Source: Sphingomonas sp. ATCC 31555
GTDB taxonomy: Bacteria > Pseudomonadota > Alphaproteobacteria > Sphingomonadales > Sphingomonadaceae
Assembly: GCF_000282895.1 (NCBI RefSeq)
Contig: NZ_ALBQ01000040.1
Location: 1-43,903 of the forward strand
Length of the DNA: 43,903 bases
Direction: 5' to 3'
Position numbers and translations under genes: made by a program
The notes under the pieces: generated by a model
Seen by the model: only the letters and a program-made list of their open reading frames with translations
What the model was told of the DNA's origin: nothing
Databases searched by the model: none
Part shown: positions 33,630 through 43,267 of the stretch, one piece after another
Layout: each line of letters begins with the position of its first letter
How positions within the stretch are numbered: the stretch's first letter is position 1

Positions 33630-35705
33630 ATGACCATGACCCATCGCCCCGCCAAGCGCACACTCGCCGTGCGCCTTGCCCTCACGCTTGCGGTGACAAC
33701 GCTGCCAGTATCCGCTCTCGCCCAGAGTGCCGCCGGTCACCCGGATTGGCCGGGCAAGGGAGATCTGTTCGTCGGCACTTGCTATCAGCCGGTCGATCGC
33801 AGCCCTGAGCAGATCCGCCAGGACATCGCGGTGATGAAGGCGGCGGGCTTCACGATGGTCCGCATGGGCGACCTTTCTTGGGATTCGTTCGAGCCGCAGG
33901 AGGGCCGCTTCACCTTCGAATGGTTCGACAAGGTTATCGACCAGATGCACGCGGCCGGCATCCGTGTGGTCGTCGACATTCCCGGCCAGCCCGCGCCGAT
34001 CTGGCTGCACAAGCGCTATCCGGGCGTCGATCTGGTCAGCCAGGCGGGCACGCGGCTCAACGCAGCCTCGCGCTATTGGGACAATATCAGCGATCCCGAC
34101 TATCGCCGGCTCGCCCGCCGCCTCGCCGACAAGATGCTGCAGCGCTATGCCAAGCATCCGGCGGTGATCGCGGTGGGCTACGACAATGAGATCGGCAACG
34201 GCCGCATGTCCTATTCGGAGGCGGATCGGAAGCGCTTCGTCGGCTGGCTTCAGAAGAAATACGGGACGATCGAGGCGCTCAACAAAGCCTGGGCGACGCA
34301 GCGCTGGTCACGGCGCGTGAACAGCTGGGACGAAGTCGATCTGCCCTACGGCGAGGGCCCAGGCCCCAATGAGCGCAACCTCGATCTGCGCCGCTACTGG
34401 TCCGACGACACGATCAGCGCGCTCAAGGATCTCGAAGCCTCGCGCAAGGCCAACGCCCCCAACCTGCCCGTCGCCTCCAATTTCTGGCCGACCGCCTGGA
34501 CGAAGGGCTTCGACTATCTGCGCTCCTGGGATGAGGTTTCCACCTATGGCGCGCAGGGTTTCTATCCCGGCGATCCGCTCGGCGCCGGTTTCGAAGTGAT
34601 GATGAATCGCGCCGGCCACGACACGCCGGTCTGGTTCAACGAATTCACTGCCGGCGGCGGTGGCTATTACGGCACGCCCGGCCGCTCGCGGATGTGGGCC
34701 TATTTCGGGCTGCTCTATTATTCGCAGACCTTCCTCGCCTGGACGTTCAACTCGCATCTAGGCGGCGAGGAGCAGGCGTTGTTCGGCCTGATCGACCACG
34801 ACGATCGCCCCTCGTGGAAGGTCGACGAGTTCGCGACTATCGCCCGCGAGTTCCAGAAGCTGCGCGGCCTGGGCTTCCCACGCTACCGCGCGCCGCAGGT
34901 GGCGATCGGCTACTCCTTCGGCACGATGTGGCTGACCAGCCCGCCTCAGGGCCCGAACACGATGAAGGAATATTTCAAGGTCGATTATACCGAACAGGCC
35001 AAGGCCGGTTATGCGCCTTTCTTCCGCGACAATATCGATGCGGCGGTGATCGACATCGGCCACGACTCAATCGACGCCTACAAGCTGGTCGTGCTGCCGG
35101 CCGCTTATCTGCTCGACGAGAAGATGACCGCCGCGGTGCGCCGCTATGTCGCCGCGGGCGGGACGGTGATCATGACCGGCTATTCGGCCAAGGTCGATGC
35201 CACCGGTAAATGGTTCGGTACACCGTTGCCCGGCGGACTGACCGATGTCTTCGGCCTGCGCACCAACGAGTTCTACCGTTCGGAGACGCCGCTCAAGGTC
35301 AGCTTCCAGGGACAGACGCTGACCGGCACCGACCCCTATTACGAAGTGCTGGAGCCGAGCAGCGCCACCACGCTCGCCAGCTTCGACAACACGCCCAAGA
35401 AGAGCCCGGCGATTACCCTGAATCGCTATGGCAAGGGCCGCGCCATCTACCTCGCCACTGCGGCGCAGGAAGCGCTGCTCGCGCCGCTGGTCCGCTCGCT
35501 CTACTCGACGCTCGGCATTGAGCGCGGGCCGGAAACGCCGGAGGGTGTGTTGGCCCGTGTCGTCGAAGGCCGCACGCTCTACGTCAACACCACGACATCG
35601 CCTGTGCGCATATCCATTGCGGGTCGCAAGCGCGATGCGATCGCCGGCGCTAGCTTCAATGGTTCGCTGCCCCTGCCCGCTTATGGTGCTGCCCTATTGG
35701 AGTGA
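33630..35705 (+). CDS. GH42 beta-galactosidase, secreted
   Basis: 691-residue family 42 beta-galactosidase with a signal peptide ending near ALAQ. Opening motif GTCYQPVDRSPEQIRQDIAVM and MVRMGDLSWDSFEPQEG fit GH42, with acid/base Glu187 (GYDNEIGNG) and nucleophile Glu338 (VWFNEFTAGG), then a trimerisation-type domain (about 400-620) and a small C-terminal beta domain. GH42 enzymes act on beta-galactosides such as galactan-derived oligomers. A larger open frame begins far upstream inside GH29 and is spurious; ATG 33630 gives the signal peptide. Follows GH29 in an operon and converges on iclR. Confidence 0.9.
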   Translation: MTMTHRPAKRTLAVRLALTLAVTTLPVSALAQSAAGHPDWPGKGDLFVGTCYQPVDRSPEQIRQDIAVMKAAGFTMVRMGDLSWDSFEPQEGRFTFEWFDKVIDQMHAAGIRVVVDIPGQPAPIWLHKRYPGVDLVSQAGTRLNAASRYWDNISDPDYRRLARRLADKMLQRYAKHPAVIAVGYDNEIGNGRMSYSEADRKRFVGWLQKKYGTIEALNKAWATQRWSRRVNSWDEVDLPYGEGPGPNERNLDLRRYWSDDTISALKDLEASRKANAPNLPVASNFWPTAWTKGFDYLRSWDEVSTYGAQGFYPGDPLGAGFEVMMNRAGHDTPVWFNEFTAGGGGYYGTPGRSRMWAYFGLLYYSQTFLAWTFNSHLGGEEQALFGLIDHDDRPSWKVDEFATIAREFQKLRGLGFPRYRAPQVAIGYSFGTMWLTSPPQGPNTMKEYFKVDYTEQAKAGYAPFFRDNIDAAVIDIGHDSIDAYKLVVLPAAYLLDEKMTAAVRRYVAAGGTVIMTGYSAKVDATGKWFGTPLPGGLTDVFGLRTNEFYRSETPLKVSFQGQTLTGTDPYYEVLEPSSATTLASFDNTPKKSPAITLNRYGKGRAIYLATAAQEALLAPLVRSLYSTLGIERGPETPEGVLARVVEGRTLYVNTTTSPVRISIAGRKRDAIAGASFNGSLPLPAYGAALLE

Positions 35706-35770
35706 TCCGGCAGCACCGCGTTTTCGCAAATGCAAAATAGATCGCGCATGTGAACGTTTGCACGCACGGT

Positions 35771-36553
35771 CTATTCCGGCTCGTACCCCAGTCGATCGGA
35801 AATCCGTGCCGTAGCGGCGCGCAGCTTTTCGCGCGCCGCCTCAAGATCCATCTTCTGTGAGCCGTCGATCAACGCGAGAAAGGGAATCGTCAGCGCCGCG
35901 ACGACGATCCGGTCGAAGCCGAAGATCGGGTAGCTGATATCGGTGACACCGAAAGTGACCGGGCTCTTGCGGCTGTCATAACCGAGCCGCCGGACGGTCG
36001 CGAGCCGATCCGCCAGCCAACTGCGGTCAACAGCGGTGCCCCGCTCCTCTTCCGCCGCGCGCACCATACGCTCGGTGAGGTTCAGGTTGGAAAAGGCGAG
36101 CAGCACCTGGCCCGAGCAGCTCTGCACCAGGTCGATCTGCGCGCCCACCTTCAAAGCGAATCCGCGACTTGCCGGCGATTCCTCACGCGCTACCACCAGG
36201 CCATGTCCCCGACTGGCGACAACCAGATGGCAGGACTGCACCGTATCGCGCGCGAGCATCTGCATCTCTGGCAACGCGGCGCGAATCAGATCCTGGGACG
36301 GCGTGGAACGCAACGCGACGTCGAGCAGCTTATAGGCCACGGCATATTTGTCGGTCACCTCCGATCGGCGGAGATAGCCCAGCTGCTCCATCACGACGAC
36401 GATGCGAAACAGTTCGCCCACCGATCGGCCGAGCTCGGCCGCCATTTCACTTACCAGCGCGCCTTCGGGGCGACCGGCCAGCAACTCGATGACTTCGAAC
36501 GCCTTTTCAATCGCCGGGGCGGAATAGGTCTTCTTGGACCCGGTTCGCGCCAT
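35771..36553 (-). CDS. IclR-family transcription regulator
   Basis: 260 residues: winged helix at about 15-75 (IEKAFEVIELLAGRPEG; EMAAELGRSVGELFRIVVVM) and an effector-binding domain with RGFALKVGAQIDLVQSCSGQ and FGVTDISYPIFGFD. IclR proteins often sense a sugar or aromatic acid. AAAGGAGG precedes ATG 36553. Divergent from the second TonB receptor; the 226-bp gap holds a perfect inverted repeat, the natural place for auto- and cross-regulation. It sits in the middle of the glycan locus, so it probably controls it. Confidence 0.9.
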   Translation of the reverse strand: MARTGSKKTYSAPAIEKAFEVIELLAGRPEGALVSEMAAELGRSVGELFRIVVVMEQLGYLRRSEVTDKYAVAYKLLDVALRSTPSQDLIRAALPEMQMLARDTVQSCHLVVASRGHGLVVAREESPASRGFALKVGAQIDLVQSCSGQVLLAFSNLNLTERMVRAAEEERGTAVDRSWLADRLATVRRLGYDSRKSPVTFGVTDISYPIFGFDRIVVAALTIPFLALIDGSQKMDLEAAREKLRAATARISDRLGYEPE

Positions 36554-36682
36554 AGTGCCTCCTTTGCCGTGTGCACCCTCCCTCGCGCGAAAGCGCGGCG
36601 CGTGCAACGGGGCACTGCGGCAGCCGTCCCTAGGTGCAGGTCCGCTTTCCCTCGGAGAATATCAAAACCAAAAAATTTTAGT

Positions 36683-36716
36683 TGCCGCATATGAATTCCA
36701 ATTTTCATATGCGGCA
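36683..36716. promoter_or_regulatory. Perfect 13-bp inverted repeat, likely IclR operator
   Basis: TGCCGCATATGAA (36683-36695) and its exact complement TTCATATGCGGCA (36704-36716), spacer TTCCAATT. It lies between the divergent iclR and TonB-receptor genes, about 130 bp before iclR and 64 bp before the receptor. A weak -10 (TATCAT at 36725-36730) lies 9 bp further on towards the receptor. Symmetry is observed; binding by this IclR is inferred. Confidence 0.72.
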
Positions 36717-36779
36717 GGTAGCGCTATCATCATATTTATAAGGTCGGCAGAAACGGCGGCTATCTGGAGGGGAAAGACG

Positions 36780-39707
36780 ATGAGGGGTACGACACACATC
36801 TTTGCGACGGCATCCGTGCTGGCGATGACCACGGCGGCGCTCGCACTGCCGGCAGCGGCCCAGACGACCACGCCGCAGGACAGCCAGGAACCGTCCGCGC
36901 CTGCCACCGAGGCGGATCGGGCCGCCGTGGAAGGCGAGATCGTCGTCACCGGCCTGCGTGCCAGCCTCGCTTCGGCCCAGGCGGTGAAGCAGAACGCCGA
37001 ACAGATCGTCGATTCGATCACCGCGCAGGACATTGGCCGCTTCCCCGACGTCAACGTCGCGGAGTCGCTGCAGCGCATCTCGGGCATCCAGATCCAGCGC
37101 AACCTCGGCGAAGGCAGCACGGTCGCAATTCGCGGCCTGAGCAACATCCGCACGGAGCTGAACGGCCACGATATCTTCACCGCCAACGGCGGCGTCGGCC
37201 TGTCGTTCGAAGAAGTCGGGCCCGATCTGCTCAGCCGGGTCGACGTGTACAAAAATCCCTCGGCGGAGATGATCGAAGGCTCGCTGGGCGGCACGATCGA
37301 TCTGCGCACCCGCATGCCGTTCGACGCCAATGGCCGGATCATCTCTGCCACCGTCGCGGGCACCCGCTACGATCTTGCCAAGAAGAATGGCTGGAACGCC
37401 TCCGCGCTCTACAGCAATCGCTGGAACACCGGCATTGGCGAGATCGGCTTCCTGCTAAACGGCTCCTATCAGAAATCGGCGTTCCGGCAGGACATGGATC
37501 AGATCGAGCCCTATCTGTGGCACGGCCCCAATCCGTCGCCCGATGGTGCGCCGGTACAGTCCACGCTGGTGCCGGGCTATGCCAATCAGAACGTCCAGGT
37601 TCCCAAGGGCGGCGGCTTCAACGTGGCGCAAGGCGATCGGAGGCGCACCAGCGTTTCCGGCGCGCTGCAGTGGAAGCCGGCTGACAACGTTGAAGTCTAT
37701 GCGCGGGTGCTCAACGCAAGCTACAAGTTCCGCGACACCGGCGTTGCCTATTTCGCTACCGACGAGAGCGCGGCACCGGTCGGCACCTTTACGGTCGAAA
37801 ACGGCGTCGCCACGTCAGGCGCATTGGCCAATCCGTCCGGTGCGGCGATCACCTACGGCGCCAATCGCTCGACCCGTACCACGGACATCAGCGGCGGCTT
37901 GAAATGGTCCATCGGCGACCATCTCCACTTGGTGTTCGACTATCAGCATATCGACGCCAAGGTGGATCAGGACTCGCTGAACCTCACCATCACGCCCTAT
38001 GCCGCCAGCGGCGGCGCGCCGGGCGTGTTCACCGGCAACTATTATTATGTCTTCGACAATCGCGGTGAGTTCCCCACCCAGGGGGCGATCGATCCGGTGA
38101 CGGGACAACCGTCCAACTTCTTCGCCAACCCGGCGAACTACGGCTTCACCGCGATCCAGCCCACGCGCACCCGCAACACTGCCAAAGGCGACAGCCCGCG
38201 GCTGGACCTGACTTGGGAATTCGATGACGGGAGCTTCCTGAAGTCAATCACCGCAGGCGCCAGGTATAGCGGCAAGACCGCGATCAACCGCGAGACCAAC
38301 GTTGGGAACTGGACGACGATTGGTGGCACTTGCGCCAACTGGTCGACGGCAGCGAACTGCTACCGCGTTTCCGATCACCCCGAATTCGTCGAGAACAATC
38401 CGGGCCAGGCTACGCTGCTGCGCGGTGCCGCGTCCAGTTCGGTGTTCGGGCCTATCCTGCAGTGGAACCTGTATGACGCCCAGCATCCGGAATCGGCCTC
38501 CGCGCACGTCAAGGAAATCAGCGGGCAGACGGTCGGCTTCGGTGATCTCGACAACCCGGCGCAGTCCACCACCAGCCGCGTGAAGGAACATGATTACGCC
38601 GCCTATCTGCGCACGGCGTTCGGCACCGACATTGGCAGCATGACGTTCGACGGAAACATCGGCCTGCGCTATGTCCGCACGGAGGCGACCGGCACTGGCT
38701 TCGAGGTGCTAAGCTATCGCACGGCGGGTGGCACCAATCCCACCAGCACATCGATCGTCGAGCCCTATGAAGGCGGTCGCAACTATTCGAAATGGCTGCC
38801 CAGCGTGAACCTGCGGCTCCGCATCACGCCTCAGATCCAGGCGCGCTTCGCATTTTCGAAGAACATCTTCCGGCCCACCTTTACCCAGCTCAACCCCAGC
38901 TACACGCTGTCACCGGTCTATGACGGGGCAAGCGCCACGCCGACTCCGATCAACGCCTCGGCACCCTATAACCCGACGACCAATCCCTATCAGGGATCGG
39001 GATCGGTTTCGGGCAACCCCAATTTGCGGCCGGAGCGGGTGACCTCGTTCGACGGTGCGCTGGAATGGTATTTCGAACGCGCCGGCTATGTGTTCGTCAC
39101 CGTCTTCCGCAAGGATCTGCGCGACATTATCGACAGCCGCAGCTTCCTGACGTCGCGCGACATTGCGGGCGTCGGCACGGTGCAGTTCAACGTCAGCGCC
39201 GTAGTCAACACTCCCAAGGGCTCGGTGCAGGGCTTCGAAATCGGCGGCCAGAAGTTCTTCGACTTCCTGCCGGGGCCGCTGTCGGGCCTCGGCATCTCGG
39301 CAAACTACACCTTTGCAGACAGTGATGCTGGCACGGTCGCCTCGGGGTCGCTCGGATCGCAGACCCAGTTCGCGGTCCCTCTGATCAACTTGTCGCGCAA
39401 CAGCTACAATCTGATCGCGCTCTACGACAAATACGGAATCAACGCCCGCGTCGCCTATAACTGGCGCGACAAATATCTGGACTCGATCTCGGAAGTCGGC
39501 GCCGCCAGCCTGCCGATCTACTTCAAGGCCTATGGTACGCTCGATGCGTCGCTCAGCTACGATATCACCAAGCAATTCTCGGTGACGGTCGACGGGCAGA
39601 ACCTGCTCGATACGGTCAACAAGAGCTACCAGGGCGAGCCGCGCTACCTGCGAAACTACCAGATCAACGATCGGCGCTTCTCCGTGCGGCTGCGCGCGCT
39701 GTTCTGA
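36780..39707 (+). CDS. TonB-dependent receptor (no STN)
   Basis: 975-residue outer-membrane transporter. Signal peptide ending at AAAQ, TonB box EGEIVVTGLRASLASAQAV, plug (GRFPDVNVAESLQRISGIQI, then SNIRTELNGHDIF), and a long barrel ending in LRALF. The N-terminal residues go straight to the TonB box, so there is no signalling domain as in the receptor at 24686. This TonB box and plug style is common in carbohydrate receptors of Caulobacter and Sphingomonas. The frame is open far upstream (36534) but that part covers the iclR promoter. GGAGGGG ribosome site before ATG 36780. Confidence 0.93.
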   Translation: MRGTTHIFATASVLAMTTAALALPAAAQTTTPQDSQEPSAPATEADRAAVEGEIVVTGLRASLASAQAVKQNAEQIVDSITAQDIGRFPDVNVAESLQRISGIQIQRNLGEGSTVAIRGLSNIRTELNGHDIFTANGGVGLSFEEVGPDLLSRVDVYKNPSAEMIEGSLGGTIDLRTRMPFDANGRIISATVAGTRYDLAKKNGWNASALYSNRWNTGIGEIGFLLNGSYQKSAFRQDMDQIEPYLWHGPNPSPDGAPVQSTLVPGYANQNVQVPKGGGFNVAQGDRRRTSVSGALQWKPADNVEVYARVLNASYKFRDTGVAYFATDESAAPVGTFTVENGVATSGALANPSGAAITYGANRSTRTTDISGGLKWSIGDHLHLVFDYQHIDAKVDQDSLNLTITPYAASGGAPGVFTGNYYYVFDNRGEFPTQGAIDPVTGQPSNFFANPANYGFTAIQPTRTRNTAKGDSPRLDLTWEFDDGSFLKSITAGARYSGKTAINRETNVGNWTTIGGTCANWSTAANCYRVSDHPEFVENNPGQATLLRGAASSSVFGPILQWNLYDAQHPESASAHVKEISGQTVGFGDLDNPAQSTTSRVKEHDYAAYLRTAFGTDIGSMTFDGNIGLRYVRTEATGTGFEVLSYRTAGGTNPTSTSIVEPYEGGRNYSKWLPSVNLRLRITPQIQARFAFSKNIFRPTFTQLNPSYTLSPVYDGASATPTPINASAPYNPTTNPYQGSGSVSGNPNLRPERVTSFDGALEWYFERAGYVFVTVFRKDLRDIIDSRSFLTSRDIAGVGTVQFNVSAVVNTPKGSVQGFEIGGQKFFDFLPGPLSGLGISANYTFADSDAGTVASGSLGSQTQFAVPLINLSRNSYNLIALYDKYGINARVAYNWRDKYLDSISEVGAASLPIYFKAYGTLDASLSYDITKQFSVTVDGQNLLDTVNKSYQGEPRYLRNYQINDRRFSVRLRALF

Positions 39708-39750
39708 TCCCAGCGCCCGGGTACCTCCTCGGTTAGGGCGCACTCCTGGA

Positions 39751-39789
39751 GGGCAACTGCGCGAGCATTCGTGCAGTTGCCCTTCTTTT
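39751..39789 (+). terminator. Terminator between receptor and halogenase genes
   Basis: Perfect 10-bp stem GGGCAACTGC/GCAGTTGCCC (39751-39760 with 39773-39782), 12-nt loop, then TTCTTTT. It ends the receptor transcript, so halogenase expression is separate or by read-through. Confidence 0.8.
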
Positions 39790-39836
39790 CCGACAATCCT
39801 GTAGGCGGCGCGGGGATGCGCCGTGGGGAACGCAGC

Positions 39837-41348
39837 ATGCAGGACAAGCCGGTTACCAGCGTCGTGATCGCCGGCGGCGGTACGGCCGGGTGGATGGCCG
39901 CGGCGACCCTGTCGCGCAATTTCGGGCCGGACGCGCTGAAGGTCACTCTCGTGGAGTCGGCCGAAATTGGCACCGTCGGCGTCGGCGAGGCGACGATCCC
40001 ACCGATCCTGCAGCTCAATGCCCAGCTGGGAATCGATGAAGACGACCTCCTCCGGCGCACCCAGGGCACCTACAAGCTGGGGATCGAATTTGTCGATTGG
40101 GGGCGGCAAGGCAGCCGCTATTTTCATCCGTTTGGCAGCTATGGCGCAGACCTTGGCGGAGTCGCCTTCCACCATCACTGGCTGCGCACCCGCGAAGGAG
40201 CACTGGCCGACTATTCGCTCAACACCGGCGCGGCACTGGCCGGCAAGTTCGATCGGCCTACCGAAGATCCGCGCAGCGTATTGTCGAAACTGTCCTATGC
40301 GCTGCATTTCGATGCGACGCTCTACGCCGCGTTGCTGCGCGAGCGATCGCTGGAACAGGGCGTCGAGGCGGTCGAGGGGCGGATTGCGCGGGTGGTGCTT
40401 GATCAACTGTCGGGGCATGTCGATCGCCTGGACCTCGCCGACGGCCGAACACTGCGGGCCGATCTCTATATCGACTGCACCGGCTTTCGCGGCCTGCTGA
40501 TCGAGCAGGCGCTGAACACCGGCTATGAAGACTGGAGCCACTGGCTGCCGATGGACCGCGCGCTTGCGGTGCCGACCGCGCCGGCCGGCCCACCTTTGCC
40601 GTATACGCGTTCTACTGCCGATGCCGCAGGCTGGCGCTGGCGGATTCCGCTGCAGCACCGGGTGGGCAACGGCCATGTGTATAGCAGCGCCTTCACCGAC
40701 GAAGCGGCGGCGACGGAGGCACTGGTCGCCGGTCTGGACGGGCAGATGTTGGCGGCGCCCCGCGCGCTGTCGTTCACGACAGGCCGGCGTCGCAAGATGT
40801 GGAACCGGAACGTCGTGGCGCTGGGGCTGGCGGGCGGCTTTGTCGAGCCACTGGAGTCGACCAGCATCCATCTGATCCAGCGCGGCGTCGTCACGCTGAT
40901 GTCGCTGTTCCCCGCCGGCGGCTTCGTCCAGGCGGAGATCGATTGCTACAATCGGTTGATGCAGGCGGAGATGGAGGAAGTCCGAGACTTCGTCATCCTT
41001 CACTATAAGCAATCCCTTCGGGACGACACGCCTTTCTGGCGCGCCGTGCAGGCGATGTCGGTGCCCGACAGCCTGGCCGAGCGCATGGCGATCTTCGCCC
41101 ATTGCGGACGCCTGCTGCTCGGTCCCGGCGAATTGTTCCGCGAGCCGAGCTGGGTTGCCGTGATGCTGGGCCAGGGCCTTGTGCCGCAGGGCTATGATCC
41201 GCTCGCCAACGGCATTCCGGAGTCCGATCTGCGCCCTGCACTGCAGCGGATGCGAGCGGTAATCGGCCGCGGGGTAGAGGCGCTGCCTTCGCACGCCGCG
41301 TTCCTCCGAGAGCGTTCATCCGCCGAACCCGGTGAACGCGCCGGCTAA
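39837..41348 (+). CDS. Tryptophan-halogenase-family flavoprotein
   Basis: 503 residues. FAD Rossmann motif VIAGGGTAGWMAAATLSR (about 10-27), GVGEATIPPI, the likely active Lys in YKLGIEF, the halogenase WxWxIP motif (WRWRIP) and the family loop FVEPLESTSIH whose Glu is conserved. Flavin-dependent halogenases use FADH2, O2 and halide; members placed next to TonB receptors are widespread in sphingomonads and xanthomonads and their substrates are unknown. No flavin reductase is adjacent. Start at 39837 has GGGGAA upstream; 39816 is possible. Separated from the receptor by a terminator. Confidence 0.85.
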   Translation: MQDKPVTSVVIAGGGTAGWMAAATLSRNFGPDALKVTLVESAEIGTVGVGEATIPPILQLNAQLGIDEDDLLRRTQGTYKLGIEFVDWGRQGSRYFHPFGSYGADLGGVAFHHHWLRTREGALADYSLNTGAALAGKFDRPTEDPRSVLSKLSYALHFDATLYAALLRERSLEQGVEAVEGRIARVVLDQLSGHVDRLDLADGRTLRADLYIDCTGFRGLLIEQALNTGYEDWSHWLPMDRALAVPTAPAGPPLPYTRSTADAAGWRWRIPLQHRVGNGHVYSSAFTDEAAATEALVAGLDGQMLAAPRALSFTTGRRRKMWNRNVVALGLAGGFVEPLESTSIHLIQRGVVTLMSLFPAGGFVQAEIDCYNRLMQAEMEEVRDFVILHYKQSLRDDTPFWRAVQAMSVPDSLAERMAIFAHCGRLLLGPGELFREPSWVAVMLGQGLVPQGYDPLANGIPESDLRPALQRMRAVIGRGVEALPSHAAFLRERSSAEPGERAG

Positions 41349-41522
41349 GGCCCGCAGCGCGCAGGCATTGCCCGCAGGCTCCTGCCGGAGGGCTGCCGGA
41401 ACGCCCGCGCCAGCGCGACGTTTTCCAGCGACTGGGTGAGCGCCCGCCTCCGCACGGCAGCGCGAACTTAATTTGCAAGGGCGCCGCCCGGCGCCTGCGC
41501 TAGCGACGGGAAGGAACACGGC

Positions 41523-41990
41523 ATGAAGCCAGCAACCGCAGCCTTGCTCGGCGGGCTTGTCGCCGGGGTGGTGACCACGGGCGTCATGATCGCCGGCCGC
41601 AAAACCGGACTCCTCCACAAGACCCTGGATCGCGACGCGGTCGACTGGATCGATCGGACCACCGGTTCCCGCGCGGCGATCGGCGATCTCGGCACCAGCC
41701 TCGTCGAATTCGGCAATCATCTGGGTGCCTCGGCGGCGTTCGGCCTCGGCTATGCCGAACTGCGCCGCGCGCTGCCGGATAGCTCGGCTGTGCTGCTCGG
41801 GGCCGCATATGGCGCCGGGCTCTACGCGGTGAACATCGCCGGCATTGCGCCGCTGCTCGGCATCACCGAAGGCGAGAAGAAGGCCGGCCCGTCCAAGGCG
41901 GCCGAGCGACTGGGACTGCACCTGCTGCAAACCATATTGACGGCAGTGATCGCCGATCGGCTCGTCCCGCCGAGGCGTGCCGCCGCATGA
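41523..41990 (+). CDS. Small inner-membrane protein, unknown function
   Basis: 155 residues with about three to four hydrophobic stretches: AALLGGLVAGVVTTGVMIAG, a GASAAFGLGYAEL region, AVLLGAAYGAGLYAVNIAG and a C-terminal LHLLQTILTAVIA. It loosely recalls YagU/DUF1440-type membrane proteins, but I do not recognise it firmly. GGGAAGGA ribosome site before ATG at 41523. Stands alone between the halogenase gene and the decayed monooxygenase. Confidence 0.68.
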   Translation: MKPATAALLGGLVAGVVTTGVMIAGRKTGLLHKTLDRDAVDWIDRTTGSRAAIGDLGTSLVEFGNHLGASAAFGLGYAELRRALPDSSAVLLGAAYGAGLYAVNIAGIAPLLGITEGEKKAGPSKAAERLGLHLLQTILTAVIADRLVPPRRAAA

Positions 41991-42034
41991 CGGCCCGCCG
42001 GTAGCTGCACACCGATCCGGCCGCGGCGTCTGCC

Positions 42035-43241
42035 CTATGCCGCCCGCCGCCGCCTGGTCCATGCCAAACCCAGAACGGTGAGCGACGCGAGCAGTACGAC
42101 GCCCCCCGCAAGCGTCGCGTCGTCGCCTTATCGCTGGGCCGTGGCGCGGCCCCTCCACCGGCCGCTGCATAATCGGGCAGGCGCACCTCCTCGGCATCGC
42201 GCACCAGCGCCGCCGCGAACAGCTTTCGCAGCGCGGGCGTTGCGGCAAGGCGCAAGGTACCGTGCATCACCGAAATCTCCGCCCGGCTGTGCGGCCAAAG
42301 CAGCCGCGGCACGATCTTGGGAACCCCCTGTCCTTCCTTGACGAACGGCCGCAGGATTTGTTCGTAGCGCGACAGGGCAGAGGCAAGAGTCGGCGCCGCC
42401 GCCAGCTCGTTCGCCAGCACATAGCCGCCAACGATCGCCAGCGTGGTGCCGATGCCCGACAGCGGCGTCGCGCATCAGGCGGCATCGCCGATCAGGATGA
42501 CGCGGCCGTTCGACCAGCGATCCATCTTCAGCTGGTGCAGCACTTCGAAGTAGAAGTCTTCCGTCGCATCCATGCCGTCGAGCAGACGGCCGAACAGCCA
42601 TTCCTCGCGGTCGAACAGCTCGCGCAGCCAGGCCTTCTGCCGGGCGGTGTCCCAATGCTGCCCCTCCCCCGGCTTCTTCTGCACGCCCATATAGACGTGC
42701 AGCTTGTTGTCCGGGCCAGGCTTCAGGATGGCGCCTCGCCGGGAAAAACCCTTTCCCGCGTCGATGATCCCACGCCCTCCGCAACGATCACCAGATCATA
42801 GCGCCCCTGCCGCCCGCTCTCGAATGTCACGTCGACGCCGCCGCCATCCTGCGACACGGCGGCGATCGTGTCTCCGAACCGGAACGTCGCGCGGTCCTGT
42901 GCAGCTTCGTGGATCAGCCGGGCAATGTCACCGCGACGGATTTCCAACTCGGCGCTGGGCCCCTCGCCCTTTTCCGCCACTTCGAACCGTGCGATCGTCC
43001 GATCCTACGCGTTCACCCAATCCGTGCCGCGTTCACCCGTGGTGCGTTCCAGCGCGCGCGCTTCCAGTCCCATGGCGCGCAGCACCTTGCGGCCGGCGCC
43101 GCGCACCTCGACATTCTGGCCGCCATCAAGGAAGCAGGCGCTTTTCTCAACCACCTCCACATCGAAACCATGACGGGCCAGCCGCGAGGCCGTGGTGGCG
43201 CCGGCAACGCTGGCACCTGTGACGAGAATACGGTTCGGCAT
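42035..43241 (-). pseudogene. FAD-dependent monooxygenase, decayed
   Basis: Reads as a PHBH-type FAD monooxygenase broken in several places. The start is intact (ILVTGASVAGATTASRLARHG, then FDVEVVEK, GGQNVEVRGAGRKV) to a TAG at 43005-43007 within DWVNA-stop-DRTIARFEV. The reading frame goes on to VIVAEGVGSSTRERVFPGE, then shifts: the next piece (42475-42690, MGVQKKPGEG) is in another frame and about 40 residues usual in the family are missing. A TGA at 42475-42477 then stands where the family has Trp in GDAAWCATP. The end frames also differ, with a hydrophobic tail ending at a TAG at 42035. Its likely regulator, marR, is intact. Confidence 0.82.
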
Positions 43242-43267
43242 GATGTACTCGTTCGGCAGGCAGAAAC

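Noticed and set aside
35706..35770. Weak inverted pairing around GCAAATGC and GCATGTGAACGTTTGC between GH42 and iclR
   Set aside because: Halves do not pair well and no T run follows; not supported as operator or terminator.
38910..41294. 794-residue minus-strand frame across receptor and halogenase genes
   Set aside because: Spans the real intergenic terminator and two recognised genes; composition is that of antisense shadow.
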